Assembly: GCA_024741835.1 (NCBI GenBank)
Contig: JAENRP010000467.1
Span: 1 to 27,357 of the forward strand
Direction: 5' to 3'
Length of the DNA stretch: 27,357 nt
DNA from: Diplocarpon mali
Lineage: Eukaryota; Ascomycota; Leotiomycetes; Helotiales; Drepanopezizaceae
The position numbers and the translations under genes were made by a program. The notes beneath the pieces are model-generated. The model saw only the letters and a list, made by a program, of their open reading frames with translations. It was not told where the DNA came from and made no database searches. This document shows positions 1 through 11,100 of this stretch, piece by piece. Each line of letters begins with the position of its first letter. The stretch's first letter is position 1.

Positions 1-1393
1 TTATATAGATCTTATAGTTAGATAAAAGATTAATACTTAAGCTAGGTATAAGAAGAATATTTTGCAAAAGGAAAGAAATGCTAGCGATATTTATCTCTAC
101 TATACCTATCGAGTTTATATATAACCTCTTACTACTAACTTTAATAGAGCGCCTTTTTATTTTAATAAGCAGGCCTTTAAATAGGTAGGGTTTATTAGTT
201 ATATATATTATATAATTAATATTACTATATTAATTAAATTTAAGGATCTTATAAAGATCGGCTTTTAAAATATAAGCATCTTTATTATAATTATCATTTG
301 AATTATCAAAAGTGGATTTAAGTTTAAATAACCTACTATTATTATTAAAGGTATTTGCTAAAGTTTTGGCTAAATAGCCTTTTCCTTTGCCTTTCTTTAA
401 TAGTTATAGCCTTTAATAGGATAAGGGCAGTGTGCTTCTTAACTTCTACTTCAATTGCTTTTTAATATTAAAGCTAGCGACTATATTAATCAATTGCTTT
501 CTAACTTTATAATTAGTAATATTATAAGTACTATTATAGAAGTAGTATTCCTAATAAGCTTAAGGGCTTATCCTACGCTCCTTTCTCTTCTTAGGCTTAT
601 TATTGCCTTATAATATAGCATTTGCTAATTTAGAGTATCCTTTAAGGTCTTGCTCGATAGTTCGAAGGAGGTCGATCTTCTTATAGATTTTAAGGTTAGG
701 TTAAATAAGAAGAGATTATTTCGCAATAGCAAACTTAAAAAGGAGGCTATTAAGTAGGAAACTAAAAAGCTAAGTTTCCTTAAAAGTTATAGCTATCTTA
801 GGATCTGCGGCTCTTACTCTCCTCCTTACTTTATATAGTATAAACTAAGTAGAGTCTATATTTATATTTACATCCTTATTATCTTTATCTTTTTTATATT
901 AAAATAAAGTAATCTACTATAGTAGATATTAAGTATTAAAGGTAATTGTTTAAGAGTATTTTACCTTTAAAGTATCCTATCTTATCTTTATATTATTATA
1001 AACTTAAATAAAATCTTAGTCTTTATCGCTTAAACCTCTATTAATCTTAAGCTTATATTTAGCTAAGGCTAGCCTATACTTCTTCTCCTTTTCTATATTT
1101 AAAATCTACCTTTAGGATTCTTAGTTATTATCTATTAAAGCTCTTAGGCTAAGCTTATTTAATATATCTAATAGATCTTTAATAGTTATATTAGTTATTA
1201 AAGTGGAAGTAGAAGAATTAGTAAAGGGAGTATAAGAGGCTATTCTTATGTATTTAATAAGTGTCTTTTAAATCGCTATTTCAATACCTTTGCTCTTAAA
1301 GTAAAGCTCTAAATCTTCGAACTATTATTACTAGTTCTTTCGAAAGAGTTAAAGGTCTTTAAGTCTAGTATTTCAATCGGAATCGGAAGCTAT
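1..1393 (-). pseudogene. gag: gag and start of protease of copia D1 (RIP-inactivated, partial)
   Basis: This is the minus-strand frame equivalent to the gag of D2. It should encode the nucleocapsid polyprotein that packages the element RNA, followed by the start of the aspartic protease. The likely start is an ATG mutated to ATA at 1393-1391 (ATA GCT TCC), shared with D2. Stops are almost all TAA or TAG. The first 184 bp of the window, beyond the D2 overlap, translate to a copia-type region just after the protease active site. It contains SIGIVEINIASISFLLQN and then LIPSLSINLLSN, which resembles the VPGLGVNLLS motif that typically precedes the integrase zinc finger. This identifies D as copia and not gypsy. 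The rest of pol lies outside the window. Confidence 0.75.
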
Positions 1394-1786
1394 TACTGTT
1401 TCGAATAGAATTGCATTAAAATCAAATAAATTAAATAGTTAAAGGCATTCCTCCTATCGAAAAGTCGAAATAATTAAATAGCAGGTATTATAGAAGTATT
1501 AAATAGGAAGGAAGTCCTCTTATTAAAAAGGGTTTTTTAAGCTATAACGCAAGGAATCATACCTCTTATAAAATATAGTAAAGCAAGGAATTATACCTCT
1601 TGCAGTACTAAAGGGTTATAAAGCAAGGAATCACACCTCTTGCAATATAGGTTAGCTAAATAGGGAATTATACCTCTTATTCGCCGATTGCTTGCCTCTT
1701 ACTATAAGTCTCGTTCAACTTCCTACTAATAGTTGCAGTATAAGTGCTTTTTAAGAAAAGTTAATAATCTATTATCGGTCTAGCTA
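1394..1786 (-). other. Leader of D1 without a gene
   Basis: This stretch between the primer binding site and gag holds the hairpin repeats (1549-1680) and a 6-base T run at 1533-1538, corresponding to a 17-base A run in D2. I see no reading frame that survives the removal of RIP-type stops. Confidence 0.6.
1549..1680 (-). repeat. Four tandem hairpin repeats in D1 leader
   Basis: Four copies of a motif with consensus GCAAGAGGTGTGATTCCTTGC on the coding strand lie about 35-40 bp apart, starting near 1549, 1583, 1623 and 1661 on the plus strand. A degenerate fifth copy sits near 1690. The best copies are themselves inverted repeats, with GCAAG pairing with CTTGC around an 11-nt loop. They lie between the primer site and gag, in the presumed 5' leader of the genomic RNA. 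Packaging or dimerisation is a possible role, but that is inference only. Confidence 0.75.
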
Positions 1787-1798
1787 GGGCTTATAACC
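1787..1798 (-). other. Primer binding site of D1 (initiator tRNA-Met anticodon type)
   Basis: The minus strand reads GGTTATAAGCCC directly after the LTR. This matches, with one G-to-A transition, GGTTATGAGCCC, the complement of the anticodon stem-loop of eukaryotic initiator tRNA-Met. Priming from a cleaved (half) initiator tRNA is established for the Ty1/copia group. The same site is found in D2 and, with more transitions, in element B. Confidence 0.65.
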
Positions 1799-1990
1799 TA
1801 TTAAGCTTAAGTAAGTCGGCGCAGTAGGTAATAGAAACTTCTTAAGGTCGATAGTCGATATATTAGTAAGAGTTAAGGAAGGAAGGTTACCTCTTTCTTC
1901 CCTATAGTTATATACGTATCAATATCCTACTGACTAAGCAATAGGGTCATATGATAATACATCAGAGTGATAGCTGTATCACCTATCTCA
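1799..1990 (-). repeat. 5' LTR of copia element D1 (192 bp)
   Basis: Read on the minus strand the LTR begins TGAGATAGG at 1990 and ends TTAATA at 1799, which probably was TTAACA before RIP. It has the same length, 192 bp, as the LTR of D2 at 25540-25731. The primer binding site follows immediately. The boundaries come from the end of the D1/D2 homology on one side and the adjoining primer site on the other. Confidence 0.8.
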
Positions 1991-3451
1991 ATAATATCGT
2001 TCTCTAAGCTTAAGGTTAAGAATGACCGGTTGAGGCATATTGCTATAATTATAAATGTCCTAATCAATAGATTCCTCTTTACGTTCTCTTTCTTATAAGA
2101 TAAAATAGTCTTACTTAGCATTTAAAAGACTAGGTTCTTAACTTTTATAATTATTAAAGAATTAAATAATATCTATAAGGGCGAACTCGTTTAGGATAAG
2201 CTATTAAATCTATCTAATAGCTCTTTTAGTTGTCTTTAGAGTAATAGGAATAGGGTCTTCTCTTATATTATCGTTTTTAAAATAGTTATATATAGATATA
2301 AAGAAGTTAAGAACTAGCTTCTTTAAGTTATTAAAGAAGGAGTCTAAATAGGCGCGCAATCCTTTAGTTTTAAATTGCAAGTTAGCTAAGGTAGCTATCG
2401 ACCGATCTATCCTTTTTAAAGGTCGAGCCGAAATAGGTTGTTTAGCTAAAGGAGAGTCCTTTAAAGATTCCGAAAATTCTAAAGAGGCTGCACTAAGCGT
2501 TTAAGCAGTTTATTCGATAGCAGTTTCTAGAATTATTTTAATAAGAGATAGGTTAGGTCTAGTTTTAAAATTCTCGCTTCTAACTCTTAATCTAGGACTG
2601 CAAGTCAAATCATATAGTTTAGCGCTTATTATATCTTTAGGCTAAGAAGCGAATTTTAAAGTAGGCTTAATTATAAATAATCAATTCCCTTTTTTATTAT
2701 TAAAGAAATCTCGTTTAAACCCTAGTATAGGAGTCCAGTTCTCTTTTAAAATAAGTAAACTATAAGTAAAAGCGTAGAGCCTTAGCATATTAATAATAGT
2801 ACTATTAGGTAAGGTAATATCTATAGCCTAGTTTGATCTTTTTATAACTTTATTAGCTGCTATAAGTACTGTATTAGATAGGCCAATAAATTTGCGACTG
2901 CGAATTCGATTGCCTTAGAATTTTACTACTCTTTCTTAAATGATAAAGAAATTGAGAATCTAAATAGCTTTAGCAGTAAGAGTGTTTTCCTTAAGGATTT
3001 TTAATAATACTTACCTTCTATTATTAGAATTAATATTTATTAAGAAGCGCAAATGAAATAGGAGTCCTCTCTTATTAGTAGTTGAATTATTTAATTATCG
3101 AATAGATTCTTCCCTTTTATCTTAATCTGTTTTAAAAGTATCGGCCAAGGTTATATATTAATCTACATTAGCTAAGAATTCCTCTTTAAAGATTCCCTTT
3201 AGTCTTGATTCCTTAGTTAAGAAGTTGTCAAATTAAAGGATTTTAAGAGCCATTTATATTAAAAGGTTATTAATAGCATTCGCATAAGCTAAAAGGAGTT
3301 TTTATTACTCTATATCTCTTAAGGCTGCGTAGGTCGATTTAAAGCTTTTTAATAATGCAATAGCTCTACTATCTTAAGAGAAGTTTATAACTAGTATTTG
3401 TTTATCTCTTATCATAATAGATAAAACCATTTATAAGTTCTTTAAAGGCAT
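1991..3451 (-). pseudogene. Unrecognised frame behind integrase of element C, cut by D1
   Basis: On the minus strand from an ATG at 3451-3449 (second ATG at 3430) one frame runs 487 codons to the D1 junction. It is interrupted by about two dozen stops, all but one of them TAA or TAG. Those stops are the ones RIP creates from CAA, CAG or TGG codons, so the frame was probably open before mutation. The product looks hydrophilic and mostly helical, rich in K, N, L, I and E, with Gln- and Leu-rich stretches near residues 30-60 and again near residue 400. I see no signal peptide, transmembrane segment, Cys/His cluster or retroviral catalytic motif. It sits downstream of integrase on the pol strand, where some LTR elements carry a third ORF. 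It could alternatively be an older sequence next to C. The C-terminus lies beyond D1. Confidence 0.5.
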
Positions 3452-3760
3452 ATTACTTATAAAAGATAGGGAGTATAAATAAGAGAGTTTAATAGGATAT
3501 AAGAATTAAAAGGGCATATAAGCTATAATAGGTTTACTATATATATTAAAGAGATTGGACTTTTTATTTATTATTTAAGGAAAGTAATAGTAATGCTATA
3601 ATTAAAGGCTAATATTAAGAATATAAAATAAGTTAAAGCAAGTAAGAATTTAAAGTAATCTTAAAAGATCTATATCTTAAATAATAAAGGAGGCGACCTT
3701 GCTAAAAATGTAAAAATAAGGATTATAAGAAGGTAGGACAATTGATAGGCTAGGAAATCG
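3452..3760. other. Gap between pol of C and the following frame
   Basis: About 300 bp with no convincing frame. The minus strand can be read from the integrase tail a little way into it without TGA stops, so the exact pol end is uncertain. A 3' LTR of C could in principle lie here, but there is no second copy in the window to compare with. Confidence 0.4.
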
Positions 3761-6530
3761 TTTAGTATTCCTACTTGCGTTCTTCGGATATTTTAAAAAT
3801 AATAACTTAAGGTTATAATTAGTTAAGTATTTTAATATTCTTTACTTATAAGACTAGCTTATAAGTTAAATTAGGAAAATCTTTATCTTTATCTAAGGGT
3901 TTAAAATTGCTTATATTGCTATCGGTTCCTATAGAAGATTCTAAGGTTATATCGATTTCTAATTCGTCTTTTAAAGGAAATAAGGTCTGGTCGCATTAAT
4001 AAAAGCGCTTTAGTCGATTAGTTATAAAGGTTCCTTTAATATTAATTCTATTAAGTTCTTAAAGAGAATAGTATCCCTTTTCTTTTTACTTAGATTTAAC
4101 CTTAAATAGATTAAGCTATCGATAGTGAAGTTTAGTATCTGCTAATATATTAATACTTTTTATAATATTATAAATTAAGATAAGATTATCTTTTTAAATA
4201 GGGTGCGTTTTAAGTACTTTAGAAGCAGCCTATGCCTCTTTAGCTTTTTCCTTATATTGTTTCTTTTATAGAATGATTTCCTTTATATTTATATCTTAAA
4301 GCTTGAGTTATTAGCATCTTATTATAAGTAAATCGGAACAGTTTTAAATTTGACTATAGTCGAATAATCTCTAAATAGGCTATTAGGATTTAAAAAGGAG
4401 CTATACCTCTTTACTATAGATAAGGAAAAATAGTATAACTCTAGTCGGTTTATAAATTATCGTTTAATAAGTAAAGAGTATTTTATAAAAGTGTTTTATC
4501 TAATCTTTAAATTCTCTATAAGTAACCTTAGATAGACTATTAAAAATGTTATAGTATCTTTATTCTACTATTCTATCAGCTTTCGAGTTATATATTAAGA
4601 TTTAAACCTACTTAATGCTATATTTTCGCAAGAAAGCTTTAACTACTCCTTTGTTTTTAAGGCCTTTATTAATAGGTAATCTATTAAAAAGTCTATAGCA
4701 ATAGACTACGTCTTCTTAAAGGAACTTTGCAATAGATTTAGAATTAGCAGATTTTAAAGGTCGTCCTTTAAGCTATTTTAATAAGTCTTCCTTTGCTAAA
4801 ATAAAATATATTATCTTATTCTTAGTAATTAGTACTTATATAACGTTAAGGCTGACTTTATAAAAAAGGCCTAATGGCTAAGTTAGGAATAAGGGATTCT
4901 CTTTATAATTAGGTTGTTATTTCTAATAGGAGATATAGCTTTTTATAAAAGCTTTATAGTCTTTAAAAGAACCTTTTTAAAAGAATTTTCTTAAGAGTTA
5001 ATAGTAAGTAGACTTAGCTCCTTAGTAGCCCGTCTCCTTATAAACATTTTAAATAGCCCTAGCTTATAGTTTATTATTATTTAAATAGAGTCGTATAGGA
5101 AATGAATTATCGCTCCTTTTAAATAACCGCCTTCTTTATATTAGATAAATCAGAGCTTTAGCTTTAAACTTCTGAGAATCCTTAATTGAAACTGTTTTTA
5201 GTTATTTAAGTATAATTAAAAATTTTACAATTTCTTTAAAGTTACTTAAGTAGTTAAGTAATAAAATTCTTTTATTTGACTCACAGGCTATGCTTGCGAG
5301 TCGAGTCCCTTTAAGGCGATATATTAATAGATAACCAACTTTATTCTCTACTTACTTATTAATATCTATTTCGTCTTCTTTAATTAAATTAAAAGGATAA
5401 GGATAAGTTCTTTTTAAAAGGCTATTAGTAGTAGTATTTTTCATTCTTAGAATATATTTAACTTTAAAGTCCATTAGTCTTATTTAAGCAATCTATTTTA
5501 TTAGCAAAGCTCTTAAGAGATCGCTTGCAGCTCTATTTAATTATTCTATTAGGACTTTAGCATTAGTTTCAAAGATAAAGTAAGTATTATAAAGGTCGCT
5601 TCTTATCTTTCTTATTACCTTTAAGGCGCCTTTGCATTCCTATTTAATAGTATTATACTTTATTTCTATTAGATTTTAAAGACTACTTTTAAAGTAAGCT
5701 AAATGTCTTTTCTATTAGCTATTAGCTTATTAAAGGATAGCGCCCTATCTAATTAAGCTTGCGTTAACTATTAGTATAATTGGCCTAGCGTCGGCTCTAT
5801 AGTCTATTTTAATCAGATATAGCACTTTAAGCAACGCCTACTTTAGTTGTTTTATAGCCTCTATTTAGGGTTCCTTCTATTAAAACTCAGCCCCTTTTTA
5901 AAATAAGAAGTAAATAAGTGCTGCCTTTTTAGTAAAATCCTTGATCTATATATAATAGTATACTATAATGCTAATAAACGCGCGAGCTTCTGCTATATTG
6001 TTATACCTCTTCTATTTATCGATTTTAAGTACTTTAGCCCTTTAAGGACTTCGGCTATTAAAATTAGTAATAAAATTAATAATTTCTATTAATAGAAGAT
6101 AGTATTATAACTTCGGACTAACTATTGCTCTTACCCTTTTGAATCGTACTAGCACCTAGTCTAGGTTTTAAATGTATTCTATTATAAATCGATATATATT
6201 AAAGAGAACTTCTTTATAATTATAGAATGATCTTAATCCTTTTACTCTTATATTATCTATATAAAAGAGCGTAATATTAGGTATATAATCTACTAGTATC
6301 TTATAGATTACTTAAACAAATTAAGCAATTGAATTTATAGCCCTTTAAGGTAATCTAATTATCTAAAGTAGCTTAAGAGGAGTTTGAATTGCTATTATAT
6401 CTCTTAATTTAATATTAAGAATAAATTGATCATATCTAAAGAAGAAGTTAATAAAAGAGCTATAGGTTAATCCTGCGAATTCATTTAAGAATTCATTTAT
6501 ATTTAAAGGAATATTAGCATCCTTAATAGT
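3761..6530 (-). pseudogene. pol: pol of element C: RT palm, RNase H, integrase (RIP-inactivated)
   Basis: Minus-strand frame with domains in order. RT resumes at 6530 with RITIKDANIP and reaches the catalytic box near 6250-6264, now FYIDNI where FIDDI is usual. The thumb and connection contain FNSRSP and FTKKAAL. RNase H (about 5,780-5,400) contains FETNAKVLIEQLNRAASDL if RIP stops are read as Q. Integrase starts near 5,100 with a decayed zinc finger (VYKETGYQGAKSTYY, lost His/Cys) and has a core near 4,850-4,560 in which the catalytic positions read N and K in place of D and E. The C-terminal part (4,500-3,850) ends with a typical RQLNLFKVKSK and GTFITNRLKRFY. Active-site changes are G-to-A or C-to-T, as RIP produces. 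The 3' limit is approximate. Confidence 0.85.
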
Positions 6531-6535
6531 TATTC
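6531..6535. repeat. Target site duplication of element B (left copy), TATTC
   Basis: TATTC precedes the TG of the left LTR of B and is repeated exactly after the CA of its right LTR at 14118-14122. Five bp is the usual size for copia integrases. Confidence 0.9.
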
Positions 6536-6733
6536 TGTGGTGCGGTCGGCTGGAGGGCCTTTATTGGGTCGCTTAAGAGGCTCGCAGAAGTAGGAGAAGA
6601 TGATTGATTGTATTATTATCTAATATATATATAGTAAGGAGACTTTGGAAAGAAAAGGGAGAGTCTATGACTTAGCAGGAGTTATATAGAGGGTCTTTAG
6701 AATAAGTGGAGACTTTGCCTATTCTATATAATA
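6536..6733 (-). repeat. 3' LTR of copia B (198 bp)
   Basis: Direct repeat of 13920-14117. On the plus strand it begins TGTGGTGCGGTCGGC and ends ATAATA, where the partner has ACGACA. It is more heavily RIP-mutated than the other LTR at its right end. Confidence 0.92.
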
Positions 6734-6744
6734 TACCCCTTAAT
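6734..6744 (-). other. Polypurine tract of copia B
   Basis: On the minus strand ATTAAGGGGTA lies immediately upstream of the 3' LTR, the position where plus-strand DNA synthesis is primed in LTR retrotransposons. Its side of the element supports the minus orientation. Confidence 0.65.
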
Positions 6745-7114
6745 TAGGCGATGCTCTTAAAATCGCTTAGCTATATAAATAAAATAAAAGAAAGAATAGC
6801 AGTTGTAAGGAAAAGAGGCTCTATCTTATATACTGCCCCTTTAAAGGTTATTCCTTTTAAAATAAGAAGGGTCGCTATAAGCAATAAGCGCGCTTAAGAA
6901 TCTTCGCAATTTTACGCTAATGCTTTATTAGGCTTCTTATAGAGTATTTCTATTATAAAGGTTCTCCTTCCCTTCTTTTAAAAATAACCTTCTTTTATTA
7001 TTTAAAAATATTATCTTTATATTAATAATTTTTAAATATAAAAGGAACTCCTACTTATTATAACCCTAGCCGCCCTTATAAAGTAAGACCCTTAGAGTCC
7101 CTATACCTTATATT
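6745..7114. other. Gene-free stretch between 3' LTR and opposite-strand frame of B
   Basis: AT-rich sequence with no frame that survives on either strand. If the plus-strand frame at 7115-8104 is a gene, its promoter would lie here. I see no clear TATA-type or other signal that can be told apart from the AT-rich background. Confidence 0.4.
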
Positions 7115-8104
7115 ATACTAACTTTGCGCTAAGTCGCTAGCGCTCTTTTAAGAGCTGCAACCCTGGCGCGATCGTCCTAGCGCCTACTAGGCAATAAGCC
7201 GCTGCCGCTATCGCCCCTGCCGCTGCTGCCGCCGCTACCTAAGAGCCCTGCCCTTATTGCGTGCTATATGCTTAAGCCTATAATAGAGCGCGATAACGCG
7301 TGCGTATATTGCATCGCACGCAAGAGTATTAGCAATCTTGATTATCGGTGCTTTAATAGCACCTTTAGTACGCATTATATTTATTATATAATGCTAAGCA
7401 ATAGCTGCTAATAGGCTAGCGGACCTCTCCTTGCCTTTTAAAAGGCTATTATATCAGCCTGCGCTTGCGGCGCCTTTAAGGAGGAGGTAGCACTATTACT
7501 TAATATAGTAAAGGGTGCGCTTTAGAGCTTCTATAGTACGTTTATCAAGTTTTATTAAGTTCTAAGCTGATTTTAAAAGATAGGAGCAATTAGACCCTAA
7601 TGCTAAGAGGGCCTGCTACTCCTATAAGTAGTAGTATCGCTGCCTCCCTTGCTCCTAGTGTACTGTTCCCGTTCGCTCCTAGCCCTTCTAGCTTAGACCC
7701 GTTCGCCCTTATCGCCGCTATCGCTCCTATCCCTTCTGCCTCTGCTATTGCAGCTACTGCTATAGTCTTCCTATTTATCTCCCCGGCCCTTGTTATCGCC
7801 GCGCCCGTCCTCGCCGCCGCCCTTGCCGCCCTCGCTCCTATCGCCCTTACCGCACCTCCTACCTTTGCCCCTGCTATTGCTAATATGTTTACTAATAGGC
7901 CTTTAGCCAAGGGAGTACTAGTAGGCCTCTTTTAAGAGGAGATCTATATAAAGCTCTTGGCTATAGCGTCTTAGCTCCTAGCCCTAGCTAGGAGAATCTA
8001 AGAGAGGGTTGCGCCCTATAATAGCAGCTTAAGAACGTTACCTATTTTATATTTTTAAAAAAGGAGAAGCTTTTATAGTATGCTTTATAAGAGAAAATAA
8101 ATGA
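7115..8104 (+). pseudogene. Opposite-strand Cys- and Pro-rich frame at 3' end of copia B
   Basis: On the plus strand, against the direction of the element, one frame runs 330 codons from a probable ATG mutated to ATA (7115-7117) to TGA at 8102-8104. Nearly all internal stops are TAA/TAG of RIP type. The N-terminal part has a Pro/Leu-rich tract (PLPLSPLPLLPPLPK, about residues 30-45). Next comes a Cys cluster: CVYC at 7301-7312, DYRC about 12 residues on, then Cys-to-Tyr candidates and NSC. A helical stretch (ASGPLLAF, then EEVALLLNIVKGAL) follows, and then a long Pro/Ser/Leu-rich tail in the GC-rich part 7,600-7,900. Paired cysteines followed by a short helical domain are seen in uncharacterised fungal proteins; that likeness is an impression, not a match. 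No function can be assigned. It may be an accessory gene of the element or a captured host fragment. Confidence 0.5.
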
Positions 8105-8189
8105 ATATAATTATACAAGAGTAGGAGCTCGTAAGTATAAGTCTCTTAATAATAAGTAACTACTTGCTAATAAGTGCAAGTTATTAAAT

Positions 8190-11100
8190 GATTGTTTAAA
8201 AGCTCTAAAGGTTTAATAAACAAACGAAGCTCTTAAACTTCTAATGGTTTAGGTTCTTAATAAGCCTATTTGTATACATCTCTTTAATAAGGAGGTAGAT
8301 TATTTAAAAGCTTCCTCTTTAATACTCCTAGCAAATCTATATATTATTAATTTTAATATATCAAAGGCTTGTCTTAATCTTTTTATTCTCTATAATAATT
8401 AGCTAAATCTTTTATTAGTTATCGTAATATATATTCCATTTAAAGAGGGAGTCTATGCAAATCTCCTTAAAGAGGCGTTTTATAGCTATTATCTCTTTTG
8501 CAATAGAAACTATACTATAGAGTTCTGCTTTAATAGAGGAGAGCGTAATAGTTGCTTAGCGATTTGCTTTTTAAATAATTAGTCCTTTAAATAGGAAGAA
8601 GATATATCCTTAAAAAGATCTATAGGTCTTTTAATCATCTTTAAAAAAAGCATTTAAAGACGCAATCAATTGGTATTCCTTAGCCTTAAAGCTATAGGCA
8701 ATTCTTAAGAAGCGTATACTATATAAGTATTAAAGCGTCTAATCCGCGGCTAAGAGGTACTTAAAGCTTAGATTAGTTAAGAAGAAAGACAGTTAAAAGG
8801 CTGCGAATGCAATATTTAAGTATATTATAATTACTATATAGAGAATAGAGCCTATTTTATCTTAGTACTCCTTTACCTTTTTTAAGGAAGCTTGCCTTAA
8901 ATTCTTAACAAACTCCTTCTTTAGTAATAGAGTATTAAGCACTCTCTTTATATTAGCTCTAAACTTTTAAGCGATCTTCTTAATATAGGTCTTATAAACT
9001 AAGGAGATCCTCTTTGCCTTTCTATCTTAAATAATCCTTACTTTAAGGAACTAGGAGATATCTCTTATAATAGTAAGCTCGTATGCCCTTTTTAAGTCTT
9101 CAATTAGATAAGTCGCCTGATCTAAGTTAAAGGCCTTCTATAACACTTGAATATTATTAATATAAAACGCTATAAAGACTATACAATCCTTTATTATAAA
9201 AATATAAGGCTCCTCGCTTAGTAGCTTAAATTGAAGGCCCTTGAGCGTTCTTGCGAAGTTCTTATACTATAGTATTAGAAAGTCTTTTAACCTTTAGAGC
9301 GCGCAATCCAGTTCTACTACTATACTAGGGCGCTTAAAGCTATCTAATAGGAAGTATATGACTAAAGCACTCCTTAGGTCTTTAAGAGCGTTGATAAACG
9401 CATTAATAATATCGAACTGCTTTACTTCTATATCGAAGTACGTAGTAAGCGCTATTAGTACCTTAAAAGACCTTATTATAAGCGTGGCTATATAGGTTGA
9501 GAAAATTGAAGCTTTATCTTAAAGATCCCCTTGTATAATTAGCTATAATCGGCACTTTAAAAGCTTGCTAAAGCTATTAACCTTATAGGTAAAAACCCAT
9601 TTTAATAGTATCGGCAGGGGTTTTAAGTAATCCCTTTGCATAATTCTCTAATAACTCCGAGATTCTAAATTCCTAATCTCCTAGCGCCCTCCTTCCTTAA
9701 ATCGTTCGCTAAAAGGGTGCTTCTCTAGGTCTAGCCATCCTTTCAAAGGCTTTAGCAAAGAGCCTTAGTGCTATAGGCGGTTAAGAGACTACGCTCTATC
9801 CTTTGCCTAACTATTAACTATAGCTTTAATAACTATATAAATTATTAAATAGTCCTTCCTATTCTCCTTTATCTATTTATTTACTTAAAAGGTTAATATA
9901 AACTCTTATATATATAAGGAGTAAGGTAAATCAATATTGCTTTAAGAGAGTATATACTTTAAAGTAGTAGTATATACTTTTAAAGTCTCTTATTACTTAA
10001 CGCTTAAGCGTCTTATCCTCTTTTACCTAAAAAGAAGGAGTTCCTCCTTGCGCTTTTCTCTATAGGTCTCTTCCTCTATTTTTATTATTATTAGAAGTTC
10101 CTTTAAGAGTTTGAGTAGCTCTGTCTCTTAAGCCTATAGTCTTTAAGCTAATATTATAACTTAAGGTATTATATTATTAAGGCCTACTCCTTTTATTAAG
10201 TCGCTTTTTATAAGACTATTAAAGCTCCTCCTAGATCTTGGCAATAGTACTTCTAGCCTTCTACTAGAGTTTACTAAGGCCTACCTTTATAACTAAAGAC
10301 TTTATCTTAAAGCCCTTAAGCCATCTTTATTCTTATATAGAATAGCAGCTAAAGATCTGCCGATTGCCTTATAGAACTCGTCTTTAAAGACTCCTTTAAA
10401 GTTATCTATAGTTCCTTCTTTAATAGGGCCTTTATAAGGAATCATTACCCTTAAGCTCTAGTTGCTATTTGCCTTCTTAAAGACTGGCGAAGTAGCTTCT
10501 AGTTCGCTTGCTTTTACCTTTAAGTTTCTAAGTAGGTCTTTTAAAGAATTTGGATTTAAGTTAAGGCCTTTTATATTATTAGTTAAAGGCTATAGAGCAG
10601 CGTCGGTTTATAATATAGGCTTTTCTTATATAGCGGCTTCTTCTATAGCAATTGTATTTGGCCTTATAATAAGCTCTGATTCCTTGAAAATGCTTTCGAA
10701 CTCTGCGTCCTAAGCTCCCTTTCCCTCTCTAATCAATTAAAGGGTCGTTTTAAGTTCTTAGCGCGATATAAGGTTTATACGCTTAACTTTTGGACTATAG
10801 AAGAGAGACTTATCGAATTCGATATTATAAGTTATTATTACTTACTAAAGTATAGGAATTTAGATTTTATAAACATTAGAGGTAATATATCTAACTAAGT
10901 AACTTAAGTGCCCTTATAGTTTAATTTTAAAGGTTCGGCGGTCCTTCCTTGCCTCCCTCTCTTTAATTAAAGGGTATACGCAAGCGCTATACGTATAAAT
11001 GTGACTCTAGTCAGGCTTTAAGCTTGCTATTATCTGCTTAATAAGTAGTAGCTTATAGAATTGAAAATACTATTTAAATTAATTATAAAGAGCCTTGCTT

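Larger units (their letters stand above)
1..1990 (-). mobile_element. Copia element D1, 5' part (left arm, truncated by window edge)
   Basis: This is the 5' portion of a Ty1/copia LTR retrotransposon on the minus strand, running off the left edge. In order from 1990 downward it has a 192-bp 5' LTR, a primer binding site, a leader with tandem hairpin repeats, a gag frame, and the beginning of protease. Positions 185-1990 are the inverted counterpart of 25540-27357 (element D2), and the two differ mainly by C/T and G/A changes plus a homopolymer length change. Homology between the arms stops exactly at the TG that starts the LTR, as expected for two separate insertions. The insertion cut the third frame of the gypsy element C at 1991. 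The 3' end and target duplication lie outside the window. Confidence 0.85.

Noticed and set aside
1927..2121. Open minus-strand frame of 64 codons.
   Set aside because: It straddles the junction between the D1 LTR and element C, so it is a chance fusion of two unrelated sequences.
3452..3760. Possible 3' LTR of element C.
   Set aside because: No second copy exists in the window and no TG...CA boundaries with a polypurine tract stand out.
7590..7935. Two overlapping open frames of about 106 and 111 codons, Ala-rich, on opposite strands.
   Set aside because: They lie in the GC-rich island and stay open because it lacks stop-prone A/T. The frame that continues on both sides with RIP-type stops only is a different plus-strand frame (7115-8104).
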